In this document: piece by piece, positions 63,512 through 64,000 of the stretch
Layout of the letters: every line of letters starts with the position of its first letter
How positions within the stretch are numbered: the stretch's first letter is position 1
Source: Nesterenkonia haasae
GTDB taxonomy: Bacteria; Actinomycetota; Actinomycetes; Actinomycetales; Micrococcaceae
NCBI RefSeq assembly: GCF_010119385.1
Contig: NZ_VFIE01000018.1
Coordinates: forward strand, 205,909-269,908
Length of the DNA: 64,000 bases
Direction of reading: 5' to 3'
Translations under genes and position numbers: made by a program
The notes under the pieces: generated by a model
Seen by the model: only the letters and a program-made list of their open reading frames with translations
Told to the model about the DNA's origin: nothing
The model's database searches: none

Positions 63512-64000
63512 CGCATGGCCAAGATCCATGGGGCGGCGCGGTGGACCAGAGCAGCTGCCCCGGCCGCAACCAGTGACTTAATCACGTCTCCTGGCCAGAA
63601 GACGATGTCGAAGAAGAAGGCTTCGCGCAGGGAGACTTCCAGGTTGATGCTCATCCCTAGGATCCCCAAAGGATGCGTGGCCAGAAAGCTGCCGGCGAGA
63701 GCGGCAAGGAATAGCAGCGGCGCCTGCCAGCGCACGGTGCCCCGGCGCAGCACCGAGCGCGCGAGGAGACCGGTGATCAGCGCTGTGAGGGGAAAAGCCA
63801 GCAGATAACCGGCGGATGGCCCGGCCAATACGCCGAAGCCGCCGACGAAGCCGGCAAAGATCGGCAGCCCTAATAGGCCGAGGACCAGGTAGAGGCCAGC
63901 AGCGGCGGCACCACGCCACGGCCCCAGGACAAGGCCAGTGATCGCGACGCCCAGGGTCTGCAGGGTGATGGGCACTCCAAAATTTCCTACTGGGATGGGC
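63508..64000 (-). CDS. bioY: Biotin transporter BioY, 5' end outside window
   Basis: Substrate-binding S component for biotin. The visible 163 codons start inside the first conserved block, PIPVGNFGVPITLQTLGV, and continue through GPWRGAAAAGLYLVLGLLGL and FVGGFGVLAGPSAGYLLAFP, all BioY hallmarks. The frame stays open to base 64000, so the N-terminal helix and start lie outside; the internal GTG at 63975 is not the start. First gene of a bioY-bioM-bioN operon with 4-bp overlaps. Biotin need fits the biotin-dependent carboxylase at 37-41 kb. Confidence 0.92.
   Translation of the reverse strand, partial: PIPVGNFGVPITLQTLGVAITGLVLGPWRGAAAAGLYLVLGLLGLPIFAGFVGGFGVLAGPSAGYLLAFPLTALITGLLARSVLRRGTVRWQAPLLFLAALAGSFLATHPLGILGMSINLEVSLREAFFFDIVFWPGDVIKSLVAAGAAALVHRAAPWILAMR

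Overview
The window is chromosomal DNA of a high-G+C Gram-positive actinobacterium. Mycothiol S-conjugate amidase (mca), a WhiB2-type iron-sulfur regulator, the DUF3499/DUF5719/TIGR03089/DUF4245/DUF4307 families, a mannose-6-phosphate isomerase/WhiB/glycosyltransferase neighbourhood and many GTG starts all point to Actinomycetes. The membrane-protein families and gene order look most like Micrococcales (Micrococcaceae, perhaps a Nesterenkonia/Arthrobacter relative). That placement is inference; no rRNA or marker alignment was possible. I found no rRNA, tRNA, CRISPR array, prophage or transposase.

Layout. 1-5.9 kb: a sugar-uptake locus (lipoprotein, two permeases), a divergent intracellular GH43 glycosidase and a LacI regulator. 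6-12.9 kb: DUF3817/SURF1, a VOC protein, a frameshifted DUF1461 membrane protein, SpoIIM/RDD, and ahcY with a Trm112-like partner. 13-25.7 kb: a conserved actinobacterial envelope and mannose block (DUF3499, DUF5719, a 1200-aa glycosyltransferase/membrane protein, WhiB, TIGR03089, GtrA, manA, an LCP ligase) running into purE-purK. 25.8-27.3 kb: a cytoplasmic subtilase with a small inhibitor-like partner. 27.3-34.8 kb: TetR/YqeB pair, selO, glpX, DUF4245, carbonic anhydrase, a prepilin peptidase, galE, Nudix. 34.8-44.3 kb: a leucine/branched-acyl-CoA (and probably itaconate) degradation cluster ordered like mycobacterial Rv2498c-Rv2502c, with a TetR regulator, an acyl-CoA ligase and a thioesterase. 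44.4-49.9 kb: fumC, rhomboid, PhoH2, isoprenyl transferase, hemolysin III. 49.9-57.5 kb: a YyaL-like protein, a DUF559 gene bracketed by two 57-bp palindromic elements, a frameshifted S9 peptidase, mca and DUF4307. 57.5-64 kb: greA, ilvA, an AI-2E-type transporter, Bax inhibitor-1-like protein, and an ECF biotin transporter cut by the window end.

How the genes work together. The uptake locus probably imports an oligosaccharide that GH43 cleaves in the cytoplasm; a LacI-type operator lies exactly between the -35 and -10 of the binding-protein promoter. In the leucine cluster a 31-bp box (8-bp arm, 10-bp spacer, 13-bp arm) occurs both in the TetR/carboxylase intergenic region and just before the ligase start, which defines a likely regulon; the ligase promoter also has a perfect GlxR/Crp site.

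Most unusual structure: (i) the DUF559 nuclease-fold gene between two same-size, same-orientation palindromic repeats; (ii) a greA leader in which an inverted repeat straddles the -10 and a strong terminator-like hairpin lies just after the predicted start; (iii) a mirror-symmetric promoter shared by mca and DUF4307; (iv) two conserved genes broken by single-base shifts in short G/C runs, and a possible third upstream of phoH2, so decay versus sequence error must be resolved.
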